From: Bacteroidota bacterium
Lineage (GTDB): Bacteria; Bacteroidota; Bacteroidia; Bacteroidales; Bacteroidaceae
Assembly (NCBI GenBank): GCA_023426145.1
Contig: JAFABG010000030.1
Span: 1-64,000 of the forward strand
DNA: 64,000 nucleotides
Direction: 5' to 3'
This document shows positions 37,664-46,652 of the stretch, piece by piece. The notes beneath the pieces were generated by a model. The model had not been told where the DNA came from, searched no databases, and saw only the letters and a list, made by a program, of their open reading frames with translations. The position numbers and the translations under genes are program-made. The first letter of the stretch is position 1. Each line of letters begins with the position of its first letter.

Positions 37664-38092
37664 TCAATTTACTTTTTCTAATTCTATTATGGCTACATCT
37701 TCTAGATTAGGACTTGCCTCATTTTGTATAAGTGTTATATGATTTTTAGTATATGATTTAATAAACCAGGGAGCACCAGCCAAATACATTGCATTAGAAT
37801 TGAATTCAATATATTTACCTTCTATTGAGTAGGTAATATTGATTTCGTTATAATTTTCCCAGAAAACCTTACCCTTTTGGGTATCTATGAATTGCATTCC
37901 TACTTCCATATCTTCTTGCACAGGCCACCCTTTACAATGTCCGGTACCACGCCAAGAAGTCTGATAGAGAGCTTGCGGAGTAAGCTGATTTAACAGTTCA
38001 GAATCCGTATCATCACAACTCATGAAACTAATATTCATCAAGAATAAAGTTGCGAATAAAAATAATGAAGTTAATTTAAAAGATGATTTCAT
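37664..38092 (-). CDS. Small lipoprotein, lipocalin-like pattern
   Basis: The 142-residue product has lipobox ISFMSC. Its mature part starts with a linker and then YQTSWRGTGHCKGW and repeated beta hairpins (MEVGMQFIDTQKGKVFWENY, IEFNSNAMYLAGAPWFIKSY), in keeping with a small beta-barrel of lipocalin type. Function unknown. It lies 34 bp downstream of the 281-residue lipoprotein gene. Confidence 0.65.
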   Translation of the reverse strand: MKSSFKLTSLFLFATLFLMNISFMSCDDTDSELLNQLTPQALYQTSWRGTGHCKGWPVQEDMEVGMQFIDTQKGKVFWENYNEINITYSIEGKYIEFNSNAMYLAGAPWFIKSYTKNHITLIQNEASPNLEDVAIIELEKVN

Positions 38093-38126
38093 TTCTTATT
38101 TAATTTATTTGATCAAATACTCTTAT

Positions 38127-38972
38127 TTACTCAATGATTTTCTCTGGGATTTTATCTTCCAGATTTAGATGCCCTAGAACTGTATATCCCATTTCGGTAT
38201 CCTCTAACTTCAAAGTAGGGTTTGGCATATAACTAGTGCGCGTAAAATGTTCGATCATGTTTCCCCAATCCACACCAAGCCAAGCTTCGAGCAATCCATA
38301 TGCAGTTTGTGACGAACCCAATATATTGAATTTATGATCTGTCGGTAAGATTTCAGCAATGATAAAATTCCCCTTCTCATCTGATGTATAGTTTAAAGTC
38401 AAGTAGGGAATATATTCATCATTACCCTCTTTAGTCACTTTCTCAACGGTGAATTTATAAGTACCAACACCACAAGGGGTCGTGTACAACGCATGATGCA
38501 TATAATCTGTCTGAAAAGCATAAAAATCTTGTGATGAATTATTCAAGAGAAACACGACAACATCTTCCTCTAAGGAAGGATGGTTACTACTCTGAATACA
38601 ATATGACAAATAAGAGTCTGTAACTTTCACATTGACTATTTCCTTTTCGTGAGTCACATTGTCTGTTATCGTAACCGTTGTTTCCCCTTTAGATTTTCCC
38701 ATTAGATGAACAACACCACATAATTGATCGGCATATAGTCTACCAGAATAAATGGCGCTAAGAATAGCCTCATCTTCAATAGCTACACTGATGTCTCCAC
38801 TCCCATTTAGGATATTGATGTTATTGCCTATTTTGAGTCCAACCTCATAATAGTGTTTGTCTAATTGAAAATTCGTAATCTCCACATCATCGTCGTGATC
38901 GTCGTGGCAACTCATGATAGTAATCGCAAAGAAAAAGAATAAAAATACAGTGAATAAATTCTTGCCTTTCAT
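38127..38972 (-). CDS. Lipoprotein with Ig-like segment, function unknown
   Basis: The 281-residue product has lipobox TIMSC followed by an acidic HDDHDDDVE stretch. Residues about 30-125 look like a bacterial Ig-like (BIG2-type) domain: GNNINILNGSGDISVAIEDE and KSKGETTVTITDNVTHEKEIVNVKV. The C-terminal 150 residues are unrecognised. It is the second gene of the four-lipoprotein run, 70 bp after the first. Confidence 0.65.
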   Translation of the reverse strand: MKGKNLFTVFLFFFFAITIMSCHDDHDDDVEITNFQLDKHYYEVGLKIGNNINILNGSGDISVAIEDEAILSAIYSGRLYADQLCGVVHLMGKSKGETTVTITDNVTHEKEIVNVKVTDSYLSYCIQSSNHPSLEEDVVVFLLNNSSQDFYAFQTDYMHHALYTTPCGVGTYKFTVEKVTKEGNDEYIPYLTLNYTSDEKGNFIIAEILPTDHKFNILGSSQTAYGLLEAWLGVDWGNMIEHFTRTSYMPNPTLKLEDTEMGYTVLGHLNLEDKIPEKIIE

Positions 38973-39043
38973 AATTATTTTAAATTAAATGTCATATAAT
39001 GTGTAAATACGATTACCCATCATTTACTGCATCAGATAACACA

Positions 39044-40603
39044 TTATTTACCGGGGAAGGGTTCAGCATGTACATAGATCTCCTGACTCCCAGCCTCAAC
39101 TCCGTCAGCCTCAACCAGCAACGCACGAGTAGCTTCTGTTTGCCAATAGAAAAGAGGCTTAACTCCTGCTTTCAAACAATAAAAGGAGCCCCCTATTGTT
39201 TCCGGATTGAAAGATCGTCGCGTTCCCAAATGTTCATCCATCAATTTTGACAGAGCTTCTTTAGCTCTCTCTGCAAACTTAGTATCCTTGTTTTCATTTT
39301 TCTGAGGTTCCAGTAGCAACCTTGAATAAAGATGTCCATCCAATTCGGCGGCCTTATAATGACGAAATGCTATCGATTGATCTAGCGGACAGCTACAAAC
39401 ATAGCTCCAGTTATTGAGCGTAATATCGGCATTATCCCAATCAATGTTGAGAAAGTCACGAGGCATTATAGGTGTTTGAACTGAATCAGTATAAACTACT
39501 CTACCATCCTTATACCCTTGCAAACGGGTGTAGAGAGACTTGTTTTGAGAAAATCGGCATTCCCATTCAGAAACATAGTCTATATAGGGGCTTTTTACTT
39601 TTCGATATACTGTTTTCTGATCGGGATAGCCATCGGCACTCCATACAACGGAATCATAATAACTACAAAAAGAAGGCGTTTCAATCATTGACCACTTTCC
39701 ATTCAAATCTGTCATTTTGAAGGAAACCAGTTCAAAAGGAGAAATAAAAATTTGATTAGATGAAGACTTTAGCTTAAATTTAAATTGCGACGGGAATATA
39801 TTATTTTCAACTTTCACGGATTTGGGGGCGTCTTTTGTTACAAAGATTTTCGCCATAGATGACGCTGGCTCATACCATCCTGAGCCTCCCTCCATACAAG
39901 CTAAAGTAATACGGTTAGAATCATTAAGAGCACAAGGTATGCGAAAGGTCTGTACTTCTTTAGAGGTTAGTTGAATGGGACATTGCATCAAGGTCAGGCT
40001 GCCCTCCCCTTGAATATTATCGGGCCGACTATCTCCACCGTAGGCGATGCTATTAGTAATGGCAAATACATCATTCACGCCTAGAATTTGCTTATTTATC
40101 ACGGTTACTTCTACCCAGCTTTTCCGAGGGATATATAGATTTTGCTCGTAGGTTTTGCTCCTTTCCAAATTGTGATTACCGATATGATAAGATACCCAAT
40201 CATACTTATCATTTGGATTAATATCTGTGGGCAGGATATAAGAGTCTCTGGAGAGATTCTCCAAATTAAAGTTAAGAACAAAATTTTTCGCTACATTATT
40301 GCTCTCTTGGTCCTCGTTCAATTCTTCATCTTTTAAGTCGAAATAAAGCTGATAGTTGCCATTCGCATCTGTTGTTCCCTCTGCTTTATGACGCGTAAGT
40401 TGAGGACCCAACCATACATTTTCTGTATAGTCTAAGCTTACTTTGACATTTGCCAGCGGCTCTCCGTTGGATGTTCGAGCCACACCTTTTATGAAAGTGC
40501 TGGTGGCAGTGGGATGAGAAATAAAATCGTCTTCTTCTTTACAACTCATGAAACAGCAGAGAATAAGAAGAAAAAATACGTTTTTGAAGGTATTAGGTTT
40601 CAT
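39044..40603 (-). CDS. Large lipoprotein with carboxypeptidase-regulatory-like domain
   Basis: This 519-residue protein has lipobox CCFMSC and a carboxypeptidase D regulatory-like beta sandwich at about 36-120 (FIKGVARTSNGEPLANVKVSLDY and TTDANGNYQLYFDL). The rest contains several further beta-rich segments with no family I recognise. In Bacteroides such proteins are exposed on the cell surface. It is the first gene of the four-lipoprotein run, with a -7 element 33 bp upstream. Confidence 0.7.
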   Translation of the reverse strand: MKPNTFKNVFFLLILCCFMSCKEEDDFISHPTATSTFIKGVARTSNGEPLANVKVSLDYTENVWLGPQLTRHKAEGTTDANGNYQLYFDLKDEELNEDQESNNVAKNFVLNFNLENLSRDSYILPTDINPNDKYDWVSYHIGNHNLERSKTYEQNLYIPRKSWVEVTVINKQILGVNDVFAITNSIAYGGDSRPDNIQGEGSLTLMQCPIQLTSKEVQTFRIPCALNDSNRITLACMEGGSGWYEPASSMAKIFVTKDAPKSVKVENNIFPSQFKFKLKSSSNQIFISPFELVSFKMTDLNGKWSMIETPSFCSYYDSVVWSADGYPDQKTVYRKVKSPYIDYVSEWECRFSQNKSLYTRLQGYKDGRVVYTDSVQTPIMPRDFLNIDWDNADITLNNWSYVCSCPLDQSIAFRHYKAAELDGHLYSRLLLEPQKNENKDTKFAERAKEALSKLMDEHLGTRRSFNPETIGGSFYCLKAGVKPLFYWQTEATRALLVEADGVEAGSQEIYVHAEPFPGK

Positions 40604-40635
40604 CGCTAACTAAATTTTACGCTATAATAATAAGG

Positions 40636-40643
40636 CAAAATTA
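40636..40643 (-). promoter_or_regulatory. -7 promoter element for the lipoprotein run
   Basis: On the minus strand the sequence is TAATTTTG, 33 bp before the start codon at 40603. No -33 element is seen at the usual distance. Confidence 0.45.
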
Positions 40644-40727
40644 CAAAATAAGCTGTCAAAAAAAATAATACCGATAAAATTAACAGTCAAAAACGTATTT
40701 TTTAACAGTAAAGGAGATTGAATTCTT

Positions 40728-42110
40728 CTATAAATTCAGATCCTTACTGTCCACCAACTCATGCTCACCATAACGATATTGATATAAATCGACCTGCAAT
40801 TTATTTTTATTTTCTTTTTCAGGATAGATCACCACAAAATGCATCTTAATTGCATCTTGATCTATTGCCTCACTCGGTGTACGTGTCTTCTGATCTTCCC
40901 ACGTACCAGAATTAGCATAAATACAAGCTTCTCCTTTATGATTAGTATAAGATTTAATCATAGGAAGATGGGTGTGACCAAACACGACGATTCGAGCATT
41001 GGATAATGAGTTCTGGAAATACTGAACATTGGATGATTCATCAATAAAAGTAGTTTTCAAACTGCCTACTATCGCCTCATTAATATTCGTCATCACCGTC
41101 ACATTATTATACTTCTCGCGCTCATCCCATTTAGCTTGCGTGAACAGTCCGTTGTAGAGTTTCATCTGAATACTTCCATCTGTGCTGTTATAGGGCAAAA
41201 TATCATTGATGGAATAAGTTTGGGTAAAGTGACCAATGTTGGTGGTGATAATGGGAGCACTGAAATCTTCCTTCACATAAATCTTAGTATCGAGAACGGC
41301 CTGCCATAAAGAATAATAGGTGAACTTAGCAGCCTGTTCGGCATTAGCTCCATCATTAAGAGTAACTATCGGAGTCTTAGTAGCCTCATTCTCTGTTGTA
41401 GGATTCGTAAACGAGTTCGCAGCTATTCGGGCAAAGAAATAGCCTGGAGGTAAGATAGCACCTGGTGCATCAGCTTCATTGGCATTCGGAGTAATCGCAC
41501 AAAAGAAATCGTATCGGTGTCCGTGCTCAATGGCTATCTGTGCATAACCGTCAGGATGATAAGTACCTACACCATATTTTTCACCGGCATCACGAGCCTG
41601 ATTCACTCCGGGCATAGCGATGTTCACACTCTCGGCGGTGAATCCCATATCATGATTTCCGGGGATATAAGTGAGTTTGATATGTCCATCCTTAATGATT
41701 CCGTTGAGCACATTGAAAATCGCTTGATTGGCAGCTACCGATTTTCGCACAAAATCTCCTTGTGTTCCTCCGCCATAGGTATTAACGCGGGTTGGAATGT
41801 ACCATTCGTCTATCATGTCGCCGGCAATGACCAGTTCCTTGATGGTAGAAGAAGAGCGTACCTCGTTGAGGAATTGTTCCAACCGCTTGAGGTGTTTCAC
41901 ATTCTCAGAGTAGGCCAAATCATTGCCTAGGTGAAGATCGCTAATGACAACAATCTTGTTGCGCAGCTGGTTGTCACTGCTACTCGTCGTGTCGAATGGA
42001 TTGGTCACAGCTTTTTCATCATCATTGCATGCCAGCAATTGAAGGGCTAAAGCGCCCCATAAAAGTACAAGCTTAGTTAATAGACATCGGCTAATCCTAA
42101 ATTTTCTCAT
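40728..42110 (-). CDS. Lipoprotein metallophosphoesterase
   Basis: The 460-residue product has a signal peptide with lipobox LQLLAC and all five calcineurin-type metallophosphoesterase motifs: VVISDLHLG (D-x-H), VIAGDMIDEW (GD-x2-D), YIPGNHDMG (GNHD), AIEHGHRYD (H) and VFGHTHLPMI (GH-x-H). It should be a periplasmic or surface dimetal phosphoesterase; the substrate could be a nucleotide, phospholipid head group or phosphorylated glycan. The gene is divergent from a membrane-bound AraC-type regulator, with shared promoter DNA. Confidence 0.88.
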   Translation of the reverse strand: MRKFRISRCLLTKLVLLWGALALQLLACNDDEKAVTNPFDTTSSSDNQLRNKIVVISDLHLGNDLAYSENVKHLKRLEQFLNEVRSSSTIKELVIAGDMIDEWYIPTRVNTYGGGTQGDFVRKSVAANQAIFNVLNGIIKDGHIKLTYIPGNHDMGFTAESVNIAMPGVNQARDAGEKYGVGTYHPDGYAQIAIEHGHRYDFFCAITPNANEADAPGAILPPGYFFARIAANSFTNPTTENEATKTPIVTLNDGANAEQAAKFTYYSLWQAVLDTKIYVKEDFSAPIITTNIGHFTQTYSINDILPYNSTDGSIQMKLYNGLFTQAKWDEREKYNNVTVMTNINEAIVGSLKTTFIDESSNVQYFQNSLSNARIVVFGHTHLPMIKSYTNHKGEACIYANSGTWEDQKTRTPSEAIDQDAIKMHFVVIYPEKENKNKLQVDLYQYRYGEHELVDSKDLNL

Positions 42111-42148
42111 AACATTAGTTTTAATAAGGGTTATTTTCTTTCTTTACA

Positions 42149-42156
42149 CAAATGTA
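42149..42156 (-). promoter_or_regulatory. -7 promoter element for the metallophosphoesterase gene
   Basis: On the minus strand the sequence reads TACATTTG, 38 bp before the start codon at 42110. The first of the 22-bp-spaced direct repeats lies just upstream, about where a -33 region would be. Confidence 0.55.
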
Positions 42157-42177
42157 TCAGGATTTGAAAGACACGAT

Positions 42178-42213
42178 GTTTCATATTTACAAAAATAGTG
42201 TTCCATATTTACA
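42178..42213 (+). promoter_or_regulatory. Direct repeats spaced 22 bp, candidate AraC-type operator
   Basis: GTTTCATATTTACA (42178-42191) and GTTCCATATTTACA (42200-42213) differ at one base and are exactly two helical turns apart. They lie between two divergent promoters. AraC-family proteins often bind such tandem half-sites, so autoregulation by the gene at 42235 is likely. Confidence 0.6.
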
Positions 42214-42222
42214 GCAAATTTG

Positions 42223-42230
42223 TATATTTG
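42223..42230 (+). promoter_or_regulatory. -7 promoter element for the membrane AraC-type regulator
   Basis: TATATTTG ends only 4 bp before the ATG at 42235. If it is used, transcription starts at or just after that codon, so the mRNA is leaderless or the ATG at 42250 is the true start. Confidence 0.5.
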
Positions 42231-42234
42231 TAGC

Positions 42235-43314
42235 ATGGAATATCTACACATGGCTACCATTTTCTCAGGAGCATTGGTGTGTCTTCTTGCTTCACTGTTG
42301 CTCTTTGCCCGGCGAAAAACCGGGGAACGTTCGCGAGTCATCTTGGCAACTATCATTCTTTTCTCAGTGTTCAACTATATTCCGCGCTTCATTGCCTTAT
42401 GCAATAGCGAAGTACCCGATTTTGTAGTCTCAACGAAGTTGTTATTGGTTGCCAATTTTATGATCATCTCGTATATCTTGTATCCGATTGAGGTGATCTC
42501 TCCGGGTTGGTTAAACTTCTGGCGAATCATAAAACTGTATGGTATCTTGATTGTACTGACGGGGATCTTTGTGGTTAGCCTGTGGCTTGGAGTGGAATAT
42601 ACTCCTTATGGTTCGCTGATTGAGTTGCTGCCTGCTGCCAATCGTTTTGAAGTGTGGTTTAGGCTCATACTAGTATTGCTGATTTTCTGTCCCCTATTCT
42701 TCGTCTTCTTTATGCACAAAACGCAGCTCTATCATAACTCTGATCGCGTATGGATGAGGAAATATGTGGCTACCCTATCGATCAACATCATTGCCTATCT
42801 TTTGGTCTTGATCTTCCGTCACCCTATTGTCCACACGCTCTACTACTATGTAAGTGTGGGCTGTAGTTTATACATCGCATACATGGAGTTGTTCGATCGA
42901 TTGATCGGTAAACCGGTGATCACAGCTCCCCTTGTTGAGCAAGAGATGCATGTGCAAGAGACTAGCGAAGAGCCAAAGAACAGTGTGCTAATCCAACGAC
43001 TGAACCACTATATGGTAAACCATAGTGCTTGGCGAGATCCGGATTTATCTCTCAACACCCTGGCCTCGGAGTTATTTACCAATCGCACTACGCTTGCACA
43101 GGCCTTACGAGAGAACGGTTACGAGAACTACACCAATTACATCAACCGATTGCGTATTGACGATTTCCTGCAGCAGATTCAATCCGGGCAAGTGGACAAC
43201 TATCAGGATGCCTTCTTCTCGGCCGGCTTTCGTTCTCGTGCAACGGCTTTGCGGAACTTCCGCCAATTTACGGGGACCGTTCCTTCTGAATATTTTCAAA
43301 AGCATAAAAAATAG
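42235..43314 (+). CDS. AraC-type regulator with N-terminal membrane domain
   Basis: The protein has 359 residues from 42235. The N-terminal 200 residues contain six to seven hydrophobic helices (GALVCLLASLLLFA, LLLVANFMIISYILYPIEV and others), and the C-terminal 105 residues are an AraC HTH domain (LSLNTLASELFTNRTTLAQAL and YQDAFFSAGFRSRATALRNF). Such one-component membrane regulators sense an envelope signal and bind DNA near the membrane. An earlier ATG at 42220 overlaps the -7 element and is unlikely; 42250 is an alternative. Confidence 0.82.
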   Translation: MEYLHMATIFSGALVCLLASLLLFARRKTGERSRVILATIILFSVFNYIPRFIALCNSEVPDFVVSTKLLLVANFMIISYILYPIEVISPGWLNFWRIIKLYGILIVLTGIFVVSLWLGVEYTPYGSLIELLPAANRFEVWFRLILVLLIFCPLFFVFFMHKTQLYHNSDRVWMRKYVATLSINIIAYLLVLIFRHPIVHTLYYYVSVGCSLYIAYMELFDRLIGKPVITAPLVEQEMHVQETSEEPKNSVLIQRLNHYMVNHSAWRDPDLSLNTLASELFTNRTTLAQALRENGYENYTNYINRLRIDDFLQQIQSGQVDNYQDAFFSAGFRSRATALRNFRQFTGTVPSEYFQKHKK

Positions 43315-43353
43315 TTGAGGCTGACTTCAAATCTAGTTTGAAGTCAGCCTCAA
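43315..43353. terminator. Bidirectional intrinsic terminator
   Basis: A 17-bp perfect stem (TTGAGGCTGACTTCAAA, 43315-43331, with 43337-43353) has a 5-nt loop. It lies immediately after the regulator stop codon and 23 bp before the stop of the convergent TonB receptor gene. Confidence 0.85.
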
Positions 43354-43375
43354 CGTATCTATATATATATTCCGA

Positions 43376-46300
43376 TTAGAATATCAACTTAACACCCACT
43401 TGTCCTCTCCAACGAGAATAGTAGTCACTATAAGAACGCATAGTGTAATCAGCATCATGAAGGAATTGGAATGCACCATTTCTTACATTTACAGGGCTAT
43501 AATAGCCAATAGATGCAGAAGAATGTCCCCAGTCTTTATTCAACAAGTTACCAACATTAATGAGGTCTAAAGTAAACTCTATCGCACGAGTACTCTTACC
43601 AACTAGATAACTAATTTTATGAGCAATGTGCAAATCAAAATGATGCTCAAACTTTTCGTTATCAGCATAGCGAGTATAGTATTCGCCACGATGATCCTTC
43701 ATATAATCTTCACTACCTAACCAAGATTTGAAATTGGCTTTCTGTTGATCAGCTGTGTACGCACTTGTTCCAGTAAAAACCATTTGATCAACCTCGGCAT
43801 CAGTAGGAATATACATCAAGTCGTTGTAACCTCCATCACCATTCAAGTCACCATTATAATATACTGAATAAGGGGTACCTGTACTACCGCTATAAATCAA
43901 ACCAATAGTTGTTTCACGATTCGCTTTCCATTTTTTTGTATAGAATGCAGACACACGGATAGCATGAGGAACATTATAGGCTGAATTAGTCAATTCAGGA
44001 TCATTGGGGTTTCCAATCGTATAATTATATTGCCAGTTAGACTGTGCTACGGATGATCCACCACTGTTCTGAGATTTAGAACGAGAATAAGTATAAGAAG
44101 CCATCAAATCAAGACCAAAATCAAAGCTTTTTCTTCCTTGCAATGACAGGTTATAAGTATATCCTTTGCTCGTATTAGACAAAGCATAGATGCCACTATA
44201 TTTAGAAGCTCCTTCAATCTTGCTTAACATAGGACGCTTGTCAAAACTCAAACTTGAATAAGTATCGGCTACTGTTTTTCCTGTCAAATCTACAGCTAGA
44301 TTCTGATAAAGAATATCATTCAACGTTTTCGAATAAATACCTTCTGCTGTCCAGTCGATGCCTGCAAATTTGAAATCTACAGCCAAGTTAGCACGTAAGT
44401 TTTGAGCAAACTTGAATTTATGATCAAACACATTGATTAACTGTGAACCGGAAGCGGTTAAACTTTCAGCATTTTTCATCTGCCCATCAGGGTTAAGAAT
44501 CACGCCCAAATTAGAGGTAGAGCTTGAATCATAAGAAGACAACTGTATACCGGTATTTGAGAAGTTATTACTCAACCAAACAAATGGAATACGACCAGTA
44601 AATATACCAACGCCACCACGAAGTACTGCGTTGCCTGTGTCATCCATTTTCCAGCGGAAGCCGAATCGAGGAGAGAATAGTGGAGTACTACTCAACTTCG
44701 AGTTTGTTTTATATCCCCAACCCTTTGTATTAGCAAAACTATTGAATTCGGCATTCTCCACGGGAGTATCGAAGAACAATGGAATATCCATACGAACACC
44801 AAATGTAAGATCAAGGTTGTCGGTTACATTCATCTTATCTTGCGCATAAAAGCCCAACTGTCCGGCACCGAAAGAGGCAGCCCAACGAGGTTCGCCTGTT
44901 ACACTAACATTGGCTTGACCGAAACGGAAACGAGAAATTTTTCCATTGTAGAAATCATCCGGATTATTAAAATAATAAGAGCCGTAAGCATCTTGAATAA
45001 ATAAGTTAGAGAACTTATAGAATTCGTTATGTGTACCGAAAGTCAGCGTATGGTTACCCAAATACCAAGATAAGTTGTCAGTCACAGTAAAGATATCCTG
45101 ATTTAAGCTGTTCGCCATTGAAGAACGCTCATTTCCTAAATTTAGTGTACCGTCACCTACATTGCTAATAGAGATCATGGGGAAAGGACTACCGGGTTGT
45201 CTTTCGTCGCGTACACGAACGTAAGATGCACGAAGTTCATTGCTCAAGGTCTCGTTCAAGCTACTTTGCAATTCGGCTACAAATGAGTTAGTCTTCGACA
45301 CAAAGTCATAGCTGTAGTCGGAAGCATTCAAATTGTTATAAGTACTATTACTATTCTTCTGTCGTGCAGAAACAATACTCCAACGGAATGAAGCTTTATT
45401 CTTATTGTTAATATTCCAATCTAACTTAATGCCACCCTTATCCGATTTAGTATAGACATCGGCTCCAGCTAGTTCACCATTATAGGTTACTCCTTGCTCT
45501 ACTGCCATCTCTTTCAACTTAGCTAAAAGTTGATTGGCGACAGCGGGATCAATTAACGAAGCTGTGTTACCAATAGCATAAGGATTCTGATAAGTTTGAT
45601 TTGCTCTTTCATAATTAGCAAAGAAGAACAACTTATTCTTAATGATAGGACCACCAAAAGTAACACCGGCCTGATAATCATCTTGATCCATGTACTTTTC
45701 ACTAGTCTTTCCATCCATCATCTTGTACTTACTTCCGATAAGATGCTGGTTGTTTCCCACGCCATAAATTGCACCATGGAATTCGTTAGTACCCGATTTA
45801 GTGATGGCATTGATTGCTCCACCTGTAAAGCCCGACTGACGAACATCAAAAGGAGCCACATTTACCTGAATCTGATCGATAGTCTCCATCGAAACGGGCT
45901 GTGTCCCTGCCTGACCACCATTGGCACCGTTAGGTGTTAAACCGAATACGTCATTGTTCATCGCTCCGTCAATCTGGAAGCTGTTGTAGCGATTGTTCGT
46001 TCCGGCAAAATACATAGCTCCTCCATTAGTGACACGCACCTGAGGATTTAAACGTGTGATATCAGCAATGCTACGACTGATAGAAGGCATACGGCTGATG
46101 TCTGTCGCATTCATACTCATTGCTGCCCCAGTTTTAGTTGCATCAACGCCCGACTTACCCACAACAACTACTTCTTCAAGTAGTTTGGAAGACTCTTTCA
46201 GGTTGACTGAAATATTAGCCGTTTCACCCAATTTAAGATTAACACCTTCATACACAGCTGGTTCATAGCCAATGTATGTAATTTGTATCTTATAAGGACC

Positions 46301-46525
46301 ACCGGCACGCATACCCTGAATGGTGTATCGTCCGTCTGCATTGGTCACCGCACCGTAAGAAGTTCCCGAAGGTTCGTGAACCGCTCGAACAGTAGCGCCA
46401 ATAACGACTTCACTACCCGATTCGGTCACCTTACCACTTAGAGTTGAGGTAGTGACCTGTGCATTTGCAGAAATGGCAAACAACAATAGCGCTGCCATGA
46501 ACAAAAAACGTGTCAATTTTATCAT
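43376..46525 (-). CDS. Oar-like TonB-dependent outer-membrane protein
   Basis: This 1049-residue protein has a signal peptide (ISANAQ) and a carboxypeptidase-regulatory domain (TSTLSGKVTESGSEVVIGATV). The plug has LEEVVVVGKSGVDATKTGAAMS and NNDVFGLTPNGANGGQ, followed by a long barrel ending in GQVGVKLIF. The plug segment VSMETIDQIQVNVAPFDVRQ and the following GFTGGAINAITKSGTNEFHG are typical of Oar-type receptors, which often lack a SusD partner and carry proteins or peptides. It stands alone, upstream of a metallophosphoesterase/regulator pair. The ligand is unknown. Confidence 0.85.
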   Translation of the reverse strand: MIKLTRFLFMAALLLFAISANAQVTTSTLSGKVTESGSEVVIGATVRAVHEPSGTSYGAVTNADGRYTIQGMRAGGPYKIQITYIGYEPAVYEGVNLKLGETANISVNLKESSKLLEEVVVVGKSGVDATKTGAAMSMNATDISRMPSISRSIADITRLNPQVRVTNGGAMYFAGTNNRYNSFQIDGAMNNDVFGLTPNGANGGQAGTQPVSMETIDQIQVNVAPFDVRQSGFTGGAINAITKSGTNEFHGAIYGVGNNQHLIGSKYKMMDGKTSEKYMDQDDYQAGVTFGGPIIKNKLFFFANYERANQTYQNPYAIGNTASLIDPAVANQLLAKLKEMAVEQGVTYNGELAGADVYTKSDKGGIKLDWNINNKNKASFRWSIVSARQKNSNSTYNNLNASDYSYDFVSKTNSFVAELQSSLNETLSNELRASYVRVRDERQPGSPFPMISISNVGDGTLNLGNERSSMANSLNQDIFTVTDNLSWYLGNHTLTFGTHNEFYKFSNLFIQDAYGSYYFNNPDDFYNGKISRFRFGQANVSVTGEPRWAASFGAGQLGFYAQDKMNVTDNLDLTFGVRMDIPLFFDTPVENAEFNSFANTKGWGYKTNSKLSSTPLFSPRFGFRWKMDDTGNAVLRGGVGIFTGRIPFVWLSNNFSNTGIQLSSYDSSSTSNLGVILNPDGQMKNAESLTASGSQLINVFDHKFKFAQNLRANLAVDFKFAGIDWTAEGIYSKTLNDILYQNLAVDLTGKTVADTYSSLSFDKRPMLSKIEGASKYSGIYALSNTSKGYTYNLSLQGRKSFDFGLDLMASYTYSRSKSQNSGGSSVAQSNWQYNYTIGNPNDPELTNSAYNVPHAIRVSAFYTKKWKANRETTIGLIYSGSTGTPYSVYYNGDLNGDGGYNDLMYIPTDAEVDQMVFTGTSAYTADQQKANFKSWLGSEDYMKDHRGEYYTRYADNEKFEHHFDLHIAHKISYLVGKSTRAIEFTLDLINVGNLLNKDWGHSSASIGYYSPVNVRNGAFQFLHDADYTMRSYSDYYSRWRGQVGVKLIF

Positions 46526-46582
46526 ATCTATTCACTATTAATTTATACCTTGCAAAATAAGATTATTAGCATGTATAACATG

Positions 46583-46609
46583 TTACATCTGTATTACATT
46601 CGTGTTACA
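46583..46609. promoter_or_regulatory. Three TTACA boxes phased at 11 bp upstream of the Oar-like gene
   Basis: TTACA occurs at 46583-46587, 46594-46598 and 46605-46609, exactly 11 bp apart, so all face one side of the helix. They lie 58-84 bp upstream of the minus-strand start at 46525, a place where an activator or repressor could bind. Confidence 0.45.
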
Positions 46610-46652
46610 AAATCCATTTATGTGCATGATATGTTACTATCACTATATCTGT

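Noticed and set aside
40621..40727. Direct repeat TAACAGT around 40680-40714 as a mobile-element duplication
   Set aside because: The shared core is only about 7 bp in AT-rich DNA and nothing mobile is nearby.
41517..41930. 137-residue plus-strand ORF
   Set aside because: It is antisense to the metallophosphoesterase motifs and has no protein-like features.
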